Numbered from the stretch's first letter, positions 38,830 to 47,823 are shown. The stretch is 64,000 bases of DNA from Burkholderiales bacterium RIFCSPHIGHO2_01_FULL_63_240 (GCA_001770725.1 MERU01000012.1:61274-125273); one strand, 5' to 3'. The notes: a model not told the origin generated them from the letters alone. Program-made: numbers and translations.

Positions 38830-40248
38830 GTGAGTACCGCCAACCTGATCCCCCTGAACCGCTCCGAGCACATGTACTGGGCTGGCGAGGGGCACCTCGG
38901 CCCCATCAACCAGGCCTACATCCTGCGATTCGACCAGCCGCTCGACGAAGCCCTGGTCCGCCAGGCCCTGCGCGAGCTGACCACGGCCTTTCCGCGCATG
39001 CGCGGCATCGTCGTGCCCACGGCCTGGACGCACAAGCTGCGCATCCTGCCCGACGACCGCTTCGTCGACCAGCTCTTCGACGACTGCTACCGCGTGGAGC
39101 TGGGCGTCGACCCGTCCTCGCGCGAGGCCCTGCAGGCCTGGCACACGCGCTTCCTCAACGAGCCCATCTCGCTCGAGCGCGGCCTGCCCTGGCGTGGCCG
39201 CTTCCTGCCGCACGCCACGCAGCCCGCCATCATGTTCTCGGTGCACCACATCATCGGCGACGGCCGCTCGATGGTGCAGATGCTGTGCGCCATCCTCGGG
39301 CGCCTGAACGGCCAGCCCATCGCGCCGTGCAAGGTCGATTCGCCGTCGATGATGCCCGCCGTCACCCCGCAGAAGTGGTGGCAGTGGCCCGGCAGCGTGG
39401 CCCGCTGGTGGCGCGACAGCCGCGCCGAGAAGGCCGCCACGCGCAACGAACGCGTCATCCAGCTCGAAGACGGCGGCTCCGACCACCACACCACGGTCAG
39501 CGTGCGCTACCACGAGATGCCGGTGGCCGCCGACGCCATGCGCGCGCTCGCCAAGCAGCACGGCACCACCGTCAACACCCTGCTGATGGCCACGGTGGCC
39601 AACACCTTCCTGGCCCTGGGCCACCGCGACGGCCCCGACCAGCCCGGCGGGCCGCGTTCGGTGGCGGCGCTTCGCACCTCGGTCGACCTGCGCCGCTACT
39701 TCCCCGACGGCAAGGGCCCCGAGTTCGGCAACTACGTGTCCGTTTTCACGGTGCGCGCGCGCCAGCAGGCCACGCTCGCCGAGCAGATCGCCTCGCTCGA
39801 GGCGCAATCCAAAGCCGCCATGGCCCGCTTCGAGCGCCGCGACTTCGCCCTGCCCCTGACCTTCTGGGAAATCATCCCCTGGGTGGGCCGCACGCTCTAC
39901 AGCCACCTCATCGTGCAAAGCAAGGCCAAGCGCAGCCTGCCCGCGCTGTCGTGCCACCTGAGCAACCTGGGCAGCGCCGAGTTCATCAACCCCAAGGGCG
40001 GCAGCGTGCGCCTCTCGGAACTCTGGCCCACCACCATCAGCAACGTCTTCCTGCTCGGTGCGCTGAGCCTCAACGGCAAGCAGTTCTTCACCGTCATCCA
40101 CCAGAACGACGAGATCTCGCCCGCCACGGTGGACCGCTTCCTGGCCGAATTCGACCAGCAATTGCGCCATCTGCAAACCGCTCCCGTGGATGAAACCAGT
40201 CGTGACAAGGCGCACGGCAAGGCGCAAAACATGGTGGCGGCGGCCTGA
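38830..40248 (+). CDS. Stand-alone condensation-domain-like acyltransferase
   Basis: The 472-residue protein has the HHxxxDG active-site motif as HHIIGDGRSM near residue 143, shared by nonribosomal-peptide condensation domains, wax ester synthases and PapA/AATase acyltransferases. The N-terminus (IPLNRSEHMYWAGEGHLGPI) resembles the substrate-tunnel opening of these enzymes, and the C-terminal half has TVNTLLMATVANTFLAL, SVDLRRYFPDGKGPEFGNYV and LSCHLSNLGSAEF. There is no carrier or adenylation domain nearby, so it probably joins two free or CoA-bound substrates, perhaps forming an ester or amide. The start is a GTG at 38830, the only one that keeps the family N-terminus. It lies 155 bp after holA. 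Confidence 0.85.
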   Translation: MSTANLIPLNRSEHMYWAGEGHLGPINQAYILRFDQPLDEALVRQALRELTTAFPRMRGIVVPTAWTHKLRILPDDRFVDQLFDDCYRVELGVDPSSREALQAWHTRFLNEPISLERGLPWRGRFLPHATQPAIMFSVHHIIGDGRSMVQMLCAILGRLNGQPIAPCKVDSPSMMPAVTPQKWWQWPGSVARWWRDSRAEKAATRNERVIQLEDGGSDHHTTVSVRYHEMPVAADAMRALAKQHGTTVNTLLMATVANTFLALGHRDGPDQPGGPRSVAALRTSVDLRRYFPDGKGPEFGNYVSVFTVRARQQATLAEQIASLEAQSKAAMARFERRDFALPLTFWEIIPWVGRTLYSHLIVQSKAKRSLPALSCHLSNLGSAEFINPKGGSVRLSELWPTTISNVFLLGALSLNGKQFFTVIHQNDEISPATVDRFLAEFDQQLRHLQTAPVDETSRDKAHGKAQNMVAAA

Positions 40249-40257
40249 AAACAGGCC
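40242..40257 (+). terminator. Hairpin over the stop codon of the acyltransferase gene
   Basis: GGCCTG-AAAA-CAGGCC overlaps the TGA stop and is followed by TTCGG rather than a T run. A second inverted repeat, GGGTGTC-N9-GACACCC, follows at 40296-40318. Either could reduce read-through into the next gene; neither is a canonical terminator. Confidence 0.4.
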
Positions 40258-40333
40258 TTCGGACCTGAAGAAATCCGTGGCGTGACCGATCAAGGGGGTG
40301 TCAGCAGTATCGACACCCTCACCAAAGGTCAGC

Positions 40334-40555
40334 ATGGCCCCGCCCGCCCGACACCCCGCCGCCCAACCCGCTCGCCGATCCACGGTGGCGAGCACCTCCG
40401 TGAGCTCGCGCCACGAGCCGCGTCACGATGTCCGCCATGCCGAAGCCTCGGCCTGTCAGCTCGACTGGCTGCAACCCGCCCTGGCCATCTGGTTGAGGGA
40501 TGAAGCGGGCCCCAGCGTGCGGATGGGGGATGTTCACCCGACAGACGGGCGCTGA
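40334..40555 (+). CDS. Possible small protein of 73 residues, unrecognised
   Basis: In the 334-bp gap between the acyltransferase and GGDEF/EAL genes, an ATG behind AAAGGT opens a 73-residue frame rich in Arg, Ala and His. Its second half (SACQLDWLQPALAIWLRDEA) could be an amphipathic helix. I recognise no family, and high-GC gaps give such frames by chance, so this is tentative. Apart from two inverted repeats (40242-40257, 40296-40318) I see nothing else in the gap. Confidence 0.25.
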   Translation: MAPPARHPAAQPARRSTVASTSVSSRHEPRHDVRHAEASACQLDWLQPALAIWLRDEAGPSVRMGDVHPTDGR

Positions 40556-40582
40556 TACTGCGGGGTCCCTCGGACCCCTCGC

Positions 40583-42781
40583 ATGCTTTCGGACCTGTTT
40601 TCCCCGCCCCGACTCCACACCCGCATCGTCATCGCCTACGTGGCCCTGCTCGTGCTGGGGCAGGTCCTGACCTTCTGGCTGATCCAGCGGGGCATCGAGC
40701 ACAACGTCCGCCTGTCGGTCCACGCCAGCCTGATCACCACCGAGCGCTGGCTGCAGCGCCAGCTGCCGGCCTCCTCGGTCGACCCGGCCACCGCCGCCGG
40801 CAACCCCGTCGCCGCGCCCCCCACCACCGCCGACGTCCGCCTGCGTGGCGTGCTGCACGACATCCACGACCTCTTCGGCCCGGATGTGCTGCTGATGGTG
40901 CGCGCCAACAGCGGCAACGCCGCCGCGCAGCCCGAGCCCTGGCGACTGCACAGCAGCACCCTGGAGCCGCCCGTGGCCCAGGCCCTGTTGCCGATGTGGC
41001 TCGCCGACGAGGCGAACCACCCGCTGCCCACCGCAACGAGCGCCCCAACCGCTCCGATTGACCCGGCCCGCGACCCCGCCGACCGCGCCGTCAGACTGCC
41101 GCATGGCGAACACCTCGGCCGCGCCTTCACCCTGTCCGCACCCGGCGACCCGACCGAGGTGCGCGCCATCGTGCTGAGCTCGCTCGACGACGTGCGCGCC
41201 ACCTACCTGCACATGAAGCACACCCTGCTGGCGCTGTCGGTGCTCGGCGTGGCGGCCTTCGGCGTGGTCGGCCTGATCACCGCCAGGCGCCTGACCAAAC
41301 CGTTGCGGCGCCTGTCCAGCTCGGCCGAAAAGCTCAAGCGCGGCGACTACGACTCGCAGGTGCCCAGCGGCTACGGCGGCGAGATCGGCGAGCTGGCCGA
41401 ATCCTTCGAGACCATGCGCCAGGCCCTGCAGGACCGCGATGGCCAGATCCGCCGCCTGGCCACCCGCGACCGCCTCACCGACCTGCCCAACCGCGACCGC
41501 TTCCGCCAGGAACTGCGTCAGGCCCTCGAGCGAGCCGGCCGCAAGCCCACTTCGGTGCTCGTGCTCGACATGGACCGATTCAAGCACGTCAACGACCAGT
41601 TGGGCCACCGTTTCGGCGACAGCCTGCTCAAGGCGGTGGCCGAGCGCCTGCGAGGCCACGCCAAGGCCCAGCCCCGCGCCGTGCTCGCCCGCCTGGGCGG
41701 CGATGAGTTCGGCCTGCTGCTGCCGCGCACCGACACCGCCACCGCGCACCGCCTGGCCCAGCTCATCCTCTCCGACTTCGAGCGCCCCATCCAGCTCGAC
41801 GGCCACAAGGTCGACCTCTCCGCGGGCATCGGCATCGCCGCCAGCCCCGAACACGGCCAGGACGTCGACGCCCTGCTCAGCCGCGCCGAAGTCGCCATGT
41901 ACGCGGCCAAGCAACGCCGCGCCGGCGCCGTCATCTACCAAGCCGAGCTCGAACCCGACAGCAGCTCCTCGCTGACCCTGCTGGGCGAGCTGCGCCAGGC
42001 CGTCGACCAGGGCGAGCTGCGCCTGTTCCTGCAACCCAAGGTCAGCCTGAAGACCGGCCGCGTGGTGGGCGCCGAAGCCCTGGTGCGCTGGGAGCACCCG
42101 GTGCGCGGCGTGCTGCCCCCGCGCGGCTTCGTGCCCTTTGCCGAGCAGACCGGCTTCGTGCGCCTGCTCACCGGCTGGATGCTCGAAGAGGTCACCCGCA
42201 CCGCCCGCCAGCTCGCCGACCTGGGCCTGGACGTCAAGCTGTCGGTCAACCTCTCCACGCGCGACCTGATGGACCAGGCCCTGCCGGAACGCTTCCAAGC
42301 GCTCATCGAGCATCACGGGGTCGCTGCCGACCGCCTGGTGCTGGAGATCACCGAGAGCGCCATCATGGACGACCCCCGCCGCGCGCAGATGACGCTCGAG
42401 CGCCTGCACGGCATGGGCCTGCGCCTGTCCATCGACGACTTCGGCACCGGCTACGCCTCGCTGGCCTACCTCAAGGCCCTGCCAGTGGACGAGCTCAAGA
42501 TCGACCGCTCCTTCGTGCAGGACATGGCCCGCGACGGCCACGATGCCAAGATCGTGCTGTCCACCATCGAGCTCGCCCACAGCCTGGGCCTGACCGTGGT
42601 CGCCGAAGGCGTGGAAGACGAAGCCGCCTGGCGCCACCTGGCCAGCCTGGGCTGCGACGAGGCCCAGGGCCACCTGGTGGCCCGTCCCATGCCGGCGGTC
42701 GAGTTCCCTGGCTGGGCCAGCGGCTGGCAGGCGCCAGCTCAGGCGAGCTCAGCGGCCAGCGCCGAAAACGCCTCGAACTGA
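40583..42781 (+). CDS. Membrane HAMP-GGDEF-EAL c-di-GMP enzyme
   Basis: The 732-residue protein has a membrane segment at about residues 15-35 (IVIAYVALLVLGQVLTFWLI), a ~160-residue periplasmic part, a second segment near residues 215-235 (LLALSVLGVAAFGVVGLITA), a HAMP linker, a GGDEF domain (LGGDEFGLLLPR near residue 375) and an EAL domain. The EAL residues are complete: AEALVRW, SVNLSTRDL, LEITESAIM, IDDFGTGYASL, LKIDRSFV and VAEGVED. There is no RxxD inhibitory site before GGDEF. The protein could make or break c-di-GMP in response to a periplasmic signal. Its 3' end overlaps a convergent thioredoxin-like gene by about 43 bp. Confidence 0.94.
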   Translation: MLSDLFSPPRLHTRIVIAYVALLVLGQVLTFWLIQRGIEHNVRLSVHASLITTERWLQRQLPASSVDPATAAGNPVAAPPTTADVRLRGVLHDIHDLFGPDVLLMVRANSGNAAAQPEPWRLHSSTLEPPVAQALLPMWLADEANHPLPTATSAPTAPIDPARDPADRAVRLPHGEHLGRAFTLSAPGDPTEVRAIVLSSLDDVRATYLHMKHTLLALSVLGVAAFGVVGLITARRLTKPLRRLSSSAEKLKRGDYDSQVPSGYGGEIGELAESFETMRQALQDRDGQIRRLATRDRLTDLPNRDRFRQELRQALERAGRKPTSVLVLDMDRFKHVNDQLGHRFGDSLLKAVAERLRGHAKAQPRAVLARLGGDEFGLLLPRTDTATAHRLAQLILSDFERPIQLDGHKVDLSAGIGIAASPEHGQDVDALLSRAEVAMYAAKQRRAGAVIYQAELEPDSSSSLTLLGELRQAVDQGELRLFLQPKVSLKTGRVVGAEALVRWEHPVRGVLPPRGFVPFAEQTGFVRLLTGWMLEEVTRTARQLADLGLDVKLSVNLSTRDLMDQALPERFQALIEHHGVAADRLVLEITESAIMDDPRRAQMTLERLHGMGLRLSIDDFGTGYASLAYLKALPVDELKIDRSFVQDMARDGHDAKIVLSTIELAHSLGLTVVAEGVEDEAAWRHLASLGCDEAQGHLVARPMPAVEFPGWASGWQAPAQASSAASAENASN

Positions 42782-43167
42782 TCGGCGGGCAACCCCGACG
42801 TCGCCGCCGCCAGCGCGCCCCCGGCCGCGGCCACCTCGCACTGCACCTCCAGCAGGCGCTGGGCGTCACCCAGGCGCGGCAGCACCGGCCCGGCGAACAG
42901 CAATCGGCCGGCGTGCGCCAGCATCAGCGTCGGGAAGGTTTCCACGTCGATGTCGCCGATGGCATCGGCCTCGTCCTCGATGTCGATCCAGCGGTAGCGG
43001 TGCCCGGGCATCACCTGCTGCAAGGCCTCGAAGGTGGCCGCGTACTCCCGACAGGTGCCGCACCAATCGGCGCACAGGCAGACGACGTCGAGCACGGCCT
43101 TGGGGGCGGTCGTCGGGGCGGGCATCTCGGCGGTCACGGCCGCGGCAACGGGCTTGTCGAGGGACAT
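42739..43167 (-). CDS. Thioredoxin-fold protein
   Basis: The 142-residue protein has CLCADWCGTCREYAATFEAL near residues 30-49, with the redox-active CGTC pair, and FPTLMLAHAGRLLFAGPV containing the cis-proline. The sequence is a thioredoxin domain with a short Ala-rich C-terminal extension. CGTC differs from the CGPC of housekeeping thioredoxin, so a more specialised reductase or isomerase role is likely. There is no signal peptide, so it should be cytosolic. A longer in-frame extension upstream of 43167 is antisense to other genes and is rejected. It overlaps the convergent GGDEF/EAL gene. Confidence 0.88.
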   Translation of the reverse strand: MSLDKPVAAAVTAEMPAPTTAPKAVLDVVCLCADWCGTCREYAATFEALQQVMPGHRYRWIDIEDEADAIGDIDVETFPTLMLAHAGRLLFAGPVLPRLGDAQRLLEVQCEVAAAGGALAAATSGLPADQFEAFSALAAELA

Positions 43168-43306
43168 GGGAACGATTGTCGCGCAGACACGGCCCACGCC
43201 ACAGACACGCCTGGTTACCGTGCCCCGCCCGCCCGTCAGCCAGCTCGACGCCCCCCGCGTTATCCTCGGCTGCGACCACCCCCACTTCGCTAGCAAAGGA
43301 AGCAAC

Positions 43307-43708
43307 ATGACCCGCACCCGCAAAGCCCTCGCCCTCACCGTCGCACTGGCCATGAGCCACACCGCCGGCCTGCAGGCCGCCCACGCCGGCATGATCGCCA
43401 CCGACGCCGTGGCCGCCCAGGTCACCCAGGCCGAAGCCCAGTCCCGCCGCGCCAACGTGCTGGCCACCCTCAACCGCGCCGACGTGGCCGAGGCCCTGGC
43501 TGCCAAGGGTGTGGACATGCAAGCCGCGCGCGAGCGCATCGCCTCGCTGTCCGACGCCGAAGTCGTGGCCCTGGCCGACCAGCTCGACCACGCCCCGGCC
43601 GGCGCCTCCGACGTGCTCGGCGTCATCGTCTTCATCTTCCTGGTGCTGCTGGTGACCGACATCCTCGGCCTCACCAAGGTGTTCCCCTTCACCCGCTCGG
43701 TCCGCTGA
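43307..43708 (+). CDS. PA2779 family protein
   Basis: The 133-residue protein has a signal peptide (KALALTVALAMSHTAGLQAA, cleavage near HAG), a helical middle with AAKGVDMQAARERIASLSDA, and a C-terminal membrane helix VLGVIVFIFLVLLVTDILGL followed by TKVFPF. This is the layout of the PA2779 family, whose function is unknown and which is regularly encoded next to a PA2778-type cysteine peptidase, as here. AAAGGA precedes the start. Expected location is the inner membrane with the bulk in the periplasm. Confidence 0.9.
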   Translation: MTRTRKALALTVALAMSHTAGLQAAHAGMIATDAVAAQVTQAEAQSRRANVLATLNRADVAEALAAKGVDMQAARERIASLSDAEVVALADQLDHAPAGASDVLGVIVFIFLVLLVTDILGLTKVFPFTRSVR

Positions 43709-43746
43709 AGCACCGCGGTGCCCACCCACGGCCCCGCGCTGAGGCG

Positions 43747-44754
43747 ATGAACGCCGCCAGGCCGGATCGCCGGCGCCTGGGCAGGCTGGCCCTGGGCGCC
43801 GGCCTGGGTGCAGGCCTGAGCGCGGCCCTCGGCGGTTGCGCCACCTGGTCCGACGCCGGCTCGGCCCAATCGCGCGAGTTGCTGGCCCGCCCGCCCGCAG
43901 GGCTGCCACGCACCGTCCACCTGGCCGACACGCCCTTTTTCCCGCAGACCGAGCTGCAGTGCGGCCCGGCCACCCTGGCCACGCTGCTGCAGGCCATCGG
44001 CCGCCCGGTGAGCCCTGCCGAACTCACGCCGCAGCTCTTCGTGCCCGAACGCGGCGGCAGCCTGCAAATCGAAATGCTGGCCGCGCCCCGCCGCCACGAC
44101 GCCCTCGCCACCCGCCTGCCCGAGAGGCTGGACGCCGTGCTGCGCGAGCTCGCCGCCGGCCACCCCGTGGGCGTGATGCAGAACCTCGCGCTGGACTGGG
44201 TGCCCATGTGGCACTTCGCCGTGCTCATCGGTTACGACCTCGATCGCGGCGAAGCGATCCTGCGGTCGGGCACCACCCGCGAGCAGCGCCTGGACCTGCT
44301 GACCTTCGAGCGCACCTGGGCACGCGCCAGGCGCTGGGCCTTCGTGGTGCTGCCGCCCGAAGGGCTGCCCGCCGCCGCCGAGCTGCCAGCCGTGCGCGAG
44401 GCCCGGCTCGGCTTCGAACGCGTGGCCCCGCCCGCACGGGCCGTCACCGCCTGGCAGGCAGCCGCCAGCCGCTGGGAGGGTGACCTGGTCATCGGCATGG
44501 GCCTGGGCAACAGCCTGCTGCAGGCCGGCCGCCCCGACGACGCGGCGCAGGCCTTCGCCCAGGTCGCCGCGCAAACCGACGCCGCCGCAGCCTGGAACAA
44601 CCTCGCCAACGTGCGACTGCGCCAGCGCCGCCTGCCCGAGGCCCGCGACGCCGCCCGACGGGCCGTGCTGCGCGCCGCCGCCGCCGAGCCCGGCCTGATC
44701 GAAGCCACACGGGCCACGCTGGCCGAGGTCGAGGCGGCCTTCCCGCGCCCCTGA
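43747..44754 (+). CDS. PA2778 family cysteine peptidase (C39-like, TPR)
   Basis: The 335-residue lipoprotein has the lipobox LGGC (Cys31) after an RRR-containing N-terminus. A C39-like papain domain follows with the Gln-Cys pair FFPQTELQCGPATLATLL near residue 72 and the His in VPMWHFAVLIGYD near residue 158. C39 domains usually cut after double glycine in bacteriocin leaders, but here the domain is periplasmic and fused to two C-terminal TPR-like units (LGNSLLQAGRPDDAAQAFAQ, AWNNLANVRLRQRRLPEA). It lies 38 bp after the PA2779 gene, matching the pair in Pseudomonas. The substrate is unknown; the neighbouring membrane protein may be its partner. Confidence 0.9.
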   Translation: MNAARPDRRRLGRLALGAGLGAGLSAALGGCATWSDAGSAQSRELLARPPAGLPRTVHLADTPFFPQTELQCGPATLATLLQAIGRPVSPAELTPQLFVPERGGSLQIEMLAAPRRHDALATRLPERLDAVLRELAAGHPVGVMQNLALDWVPMWHFAVLIGYDLDRGEAILRSGTTREQRLDLLTFERTWARARRWAFVVLPPEGLPAAAELPAVREARLGFERVAPPARAVTAWQAAASRWEGDLVIGMGLGNSLLQAGRPDDAAQAFAQVAAQTDAAAAWNNLANVRLRQRRLPEARDAARRAVLRAAAAEPGLIEATRATLAEVEAAFPRP

Positions 44755-44868
44755 CGCCCCACCGTCGGCCCAGCCCGACACCCGGGCGGAAGCCCCCCGC
44801 CACATGCCCCGAGCTTGGGCCACAATCGGCGGCAGGCAAATCGTCAGCCATCCGACAGGAGCAACACC

Positions 44869-45486
44869 ATGCCAGTGATCGTGGTCGCCAATCCCAAAGG
44901 CGGCGTGGGCAAATCCACGCTGTCGAGCAACATCGCAGGCTGCTTCGCCCGGCAGGGCCACCCCGTGATGCTGGGCGACGTCGACCGCCAGCAGTCATCC
45001 CGGCTTTGGCTGAAGCTGCGACCGGACAACCTGCCTCGCATCCAGACCTGGGACATCAGCGAAGACCACGTCGCACGACCACCCAAGGGCATCACCCACG
45101 TCGTGCTCGACACGCCCGCCGGCCTGCATGGCAAGGGCCTGGACGCCGTCATGAAGCTCGCCGACAAGGTCATCGTGCCACTGCAAGCCAGCGTGTTCGA
45201 CATCTACGCCACGCAGGAGTTCGTGGCCGCGCTGGCCAAAAAGGGCCGCGCCGAGGGCAAGCAGGTGGCCGTGGTCGGCAACCGCATCAAGGACCACACC
45301 AAGGCCACCGAGCACCTCAAGGAGTTCCTGCAGACGCTTGACGTGCCGCTGCTCACGCTGCTGCGCGACACGCAGAACTACGCCCACCTCGCCGCCCATG
45401 GCCTGAGCCTGTGGGACGTGCCGTCGGCCAAGGTCGAAAAGGACCTGGCGCAGTGGGCGCCGATCCTGGCCTGGCTCAATGGCTGA
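44869..45486 (+). CDS. ParA-family ATPase without ParB
   Basis: The 205-residue ATPase has the deviant Walker A motif NPKGGVGKSTLSSNIAGCFA at residues 8-27, GDVDRQQSSRLW (Walker A') and VVLDTPAGLHG (Walker B). It is shorter than chromosomal ParA and has no N-terminal DNA-binding domain, and no parB or parS-like repeats are seen nearby. Such orphan ATPases position cellular cargo such as chemoreceptor arrays or enzymes in some bacteria; the cargo here cannot be named. AGGAG precedes the start. The next gene is a TPR protein 39 bp downstream on the same strand. Confidence 0.9.
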   Translation: MPVIVVANPKGGVGKSTLSSNIAGCFARQGHPVMLGDVDRQQSSRLWLKLRPDNLPRIQTWDISEDHVARPPKGITHVVLDTPAGLHGKGLDAVMKLADKVIVPLQASVFDIYATQEFVAALAKKGRAEGKQVAVVGNRIKDHTKATEHLKEFLQTLDVPLLTLLRDTQNYAHLAAHGLSLWDVPSAKVEKDLAQWAPILAWLNG

Positions 45487-45525
45487 AACGACGCAGACAC
45501 TTCCTTTCAACACGCGCCTCTCTGC

Positions 45526-47046
45526 ATGAAAGCCCCCCTGTCGTTCGCCGCTGCCGGCACCCCGCAACAAAACAGACAGCGGCAAGCCGAGGCCCTGTTT
45601 CAGCAAGCATTGCAGCTGCACCAGGGGGGGCAGCATCAGGCCGCGCTGCCCCTGTACGAGCAGGTCATCCAGTTGCACCCCCGGCACAGCGACGCCCTGC
45701 ACCTCGCTGGCGTCCTGCGCCTGCAAGCGGGGGACCCAGAGCAAGCCATCGACCTGATCACACGCTGCATCAAGATCGACCGACAGAACGCCAGCGCCCA
45801 CGCCAACCGAGGCGCCGCCTGCCAGGCCCTCGGACAGCTGGAGCTGGCAATGCTGAACTTCAACAAGGCCATCGAGTTCAACCCCCGGCTTGACAGCGGC
45901 TGGAACAACCGCGCCAACCTGCTGATGCGCCTGGAGCGCAACACCGAAGCCCTGTCCGACCTCGACGAGGCCTTGCGCCTGAATCCCGCGAGCTTCGAAG
46001 CCCACACCAACCGGGGCAATGCCTTGTCGCGCCTGGGCCGCCATGCGGAGGCCACCAGGAGCTACGAACGCGCCGTCGAGCTGGCGCCGCACGCCACAGC
46101 CAGTCGCTGGAGCCTGGGCATGAACTTGCTGCGCCTGGGCAACTTCGATCGCGGCTGGCAACATGCCGAAGCACGCCTGGATCACTGGCGCAACATGGGC
46201 TGGCGGGCCCGAGATGGCGAGCGACTGCAGCCACAGACCGACCTCGCAGGCAAGACGGTGCTGCTCTACCGCGAGCAGGGCCTGGGAGACACCCTGCAGT
46301 TCAGCCGCTTCGCAAAACAGGTTCACGAGCGCGGCGCGCGCGTCCTCCTGGAAGTGCAGCCCGAACTGGTTGAACTCCTGAGCCGGGCGTGCCCCTTCGC
46401 GCAGGTGGTGTCCAGCGACCGCGAACTGCCCCCCTTCAGCCACAGTTGCCCTCTGCTGAGCCTGCCGCTGGTGCTGCGCACACAGCCCGACCAGATCCCC
46501 CCGCCCACGCCCGGCGTGACCGCATCGGCCGATCAGATGGAGCTGTGGCAGACGCGCCTGGGTGAACGCCGGGCCCTGAGAGTGGGCGTCGTCTGGAGCG
46601 GCAACCCCGATCACGTCGATGACGCCCAGCGCAGCATCCCGCTGAGCACGTTCAAGTCCCTTTTTTGCGAAGGCATCGACTGGATCAGCCTGCACAAGGA
46701 CGTGCGCGCCAGCGACCAGCCGGCCCTTGATCAGAGCCAGGCCATCCGCTCATTTGGCGAGCACCTGCACAGCTTCAGCGACACGGCAGCGCTCATCGCC
46801 CAGCTTGACCTCGTCATCTGCGTGGACTCCAGCGTGGCGCACCTTGCTGGAACACTCGGCAAGGAAACCTGGCTGCTGTTGCCTTTCAACCCGGACTGGC
46901 GCTGGCTGACCGAACGCAGCGACACGCCTTGGTACCCGGGCATGACGCTGTACCGTCAAACCGAACGAGGAAACTGGACCGAGGTGCTGGACAGGGTCCG
47001 GCGCGAGTTGCTGACACGCGCCCAAACGCCATCGTCAGGAGCCTGA
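45526..47046 (+). CDS. TPR protein with glycosyltransferase-like C-terminal domain
   Basis: The 506-residue protein has about six tetratricopeptide repeats in residues 20-225 (HANRGAACQALGQLELAMLN, GWNNRANLLMRLERNTEALS, AHTNRGNALSRLGRHAEATR). The C-terminal half has the GT-B look of heptosyltransferases and O-GlcNAc transferase-like proteins: REQGLGDTLQFSRFAKQV, LRVGVVWSGNPDH, QLDLVICVDSSVAHLAGTLG and WLLLPFNPDWRW. It may glycosylate proteins or serve as a scaffold. There is no signal peptide, so it is cytosolic. Its end overlaps the convergent amidotransferase gene by 12 bp. Confidence 0.88.
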   Translation: MKAPLSFAAAGTPQQNRQRQAEALFQQALQLHQGGQHQAALPLYEQVIQLHPRHSDALHLAGVLRLQAGDPEQAIDLITRCIKIDRQNASAHANRGAACQALGQLELAMLNFNKAIEFNPRLDSGWNNRANLLMRLERNTEALSDLDEALRLNPASFEAHTNRGNALSRLGRHAEATRSYERAVELAPHATASRWSLGMNLLRLGNFDRGWQHAEARLDHWRNMGWRARDGERLQPQTDLAGKTVLLYREQGLGDTLQFSRFAKQVHERGARVLLEVQPELVELLSRACPFAQVVSSDRELPPFSHSCPLLSLPLVLRTQPDQIPPPTPGVTASADQMELWQTRLGERRALRVGVVWSGNPDHVDDAQRSIPLSTFKSLFCEGIDWISLHKDVRASDQPALDQSQAIRSFGEHLHSFSDTAALIAQLDLVICVDSSVAHLAGTLGKETWLLLPFNPDWRWLTERSDTPWYPGMTLYRQTERGNWTEVLDRVRRELLTRAQTPSSGA

Positions 47047-47823
47047 CCCGCGCTGCTCCCGCCTGATCCGGCAAGCCTGGCCGAACGCCTCGAAGATGCG
47101 CTGCGACACCGGGTTCTCGTGGGCCAGCCACTCCGGGTGCCATTGCATGCACAGGTTGAAGCCGGCATCGGGCAGGCTGAAGGCCTCGATGATGCCGTCC
47201 GGCGCCCGCGCCTCCACCCGCAGACCGGGCGCCAGTTGCTTGACGCCCTGCCCGTGCAGGCTGTTGACGCGCACCTGGGTGCCGTCGCGCACCGAAGGCG
47301 GCAGCCCTTCGAGGATGCGGTCCAGCGTGCCACCAGGCTCGATGTGGATGGCATGCGCCAGCCCGTATTCCTGCTCGACCGGCAGGCTCTCATCGGAGCG
47401 GTGGTCCATGTGCCCCGGCTGATCCTGCACGGCCTGGTGCAACGAGCCCCCCAGCGCCACGTTGACTTCCTGCAGACCTCGGCAAATGGCCAGCAGCGGC
47501 AGCCCCCGATCGAGCGCGGCGCGGATCAGCGGCAGCGTCCAGGCGTCGCGCAGCGGGTCCAGCGGCAGCTCCTCGTTGTGCACGGGCTCGTCGAAATGGC
47601 TGGGGTGCACATTCGAGGGCGAACCGGTCAGCAGCACCCCGTCGATGACGTCCAACGCGGCCAGCAACTCTTCGGGCCGCCCACCCGGCACCATCAGGGG
47701 CACGCCCCCCGCCATGCGGATGGCCTCCACGTACTTGCGACCAACGATGTGGAAAGGGTGACGTCCCAGCACGCGCTGACAGGAGGGCACCAGGACAAGG
47801 GGGGAGACGTTTCGAGCAGCCAT
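47035..47823 (-). CDS. Class-I glutamine amidotransferase-like hydrolase (peptidase C26)
   Basis: The 262-residue protein matches the gamma-glutamyl-gamma-aminobutyrate hydrolase group (PuuD-like): GVLLTGSPSNVHPSHF, the catalytic Cys in LLAICRGLQEVNVALGG, and the His-Glu pair in MQWHPEWL. These enzymes cleave gamma-glutamyl bonds, for example in putrescine breakdown, but no other putrescine-pathway gene lies nearby, so I withhold the symbol. Starts at 47856 and 47886 are also in frame; 47823 gives the usual N-terminus (MAARNVSPLVLVPSCQR). It is divergent from vgrG with a 212-bp gap in which I see no clear operator. Confidence 0.9.
   Translation of the reverse strand: MAARNVSPLVLVPSCQRVLGRHPFHIVGRKYVEAIRMAGGVPLMVPGGRPEELLAALDVIDGVLLTGSPSNVHPSHFDEPVHNEELPLDPLRDAWTLPLIRAALDRGLPLLAICRGLQEVNVALGGSLHQAVQDQPGHMDHRSDESLPVEQEYGLAHAIHIEPGGTLDRILEGLPPSVRDGTQVRVNSLHGQGVKQLAPGLRVEARAPDGIIEAFSLPDAGFNLCMQWHPEWLAHENPVSQRIFEAFGQACRIRREQRGSGS

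Noticed and set aside
40319..42673. 784-residue minus-strand frame opposite the HAMP-GGDEF-EAL gene
   Set aside because: Shadow; the plus strand carries all catalytic motifs.
44869..45486. ParA gene as evidence for a plasmid or integrated element
   Set aside because: No parB, replication gene, repeats or mobility genes nearby; the neighbours look chromosomal.
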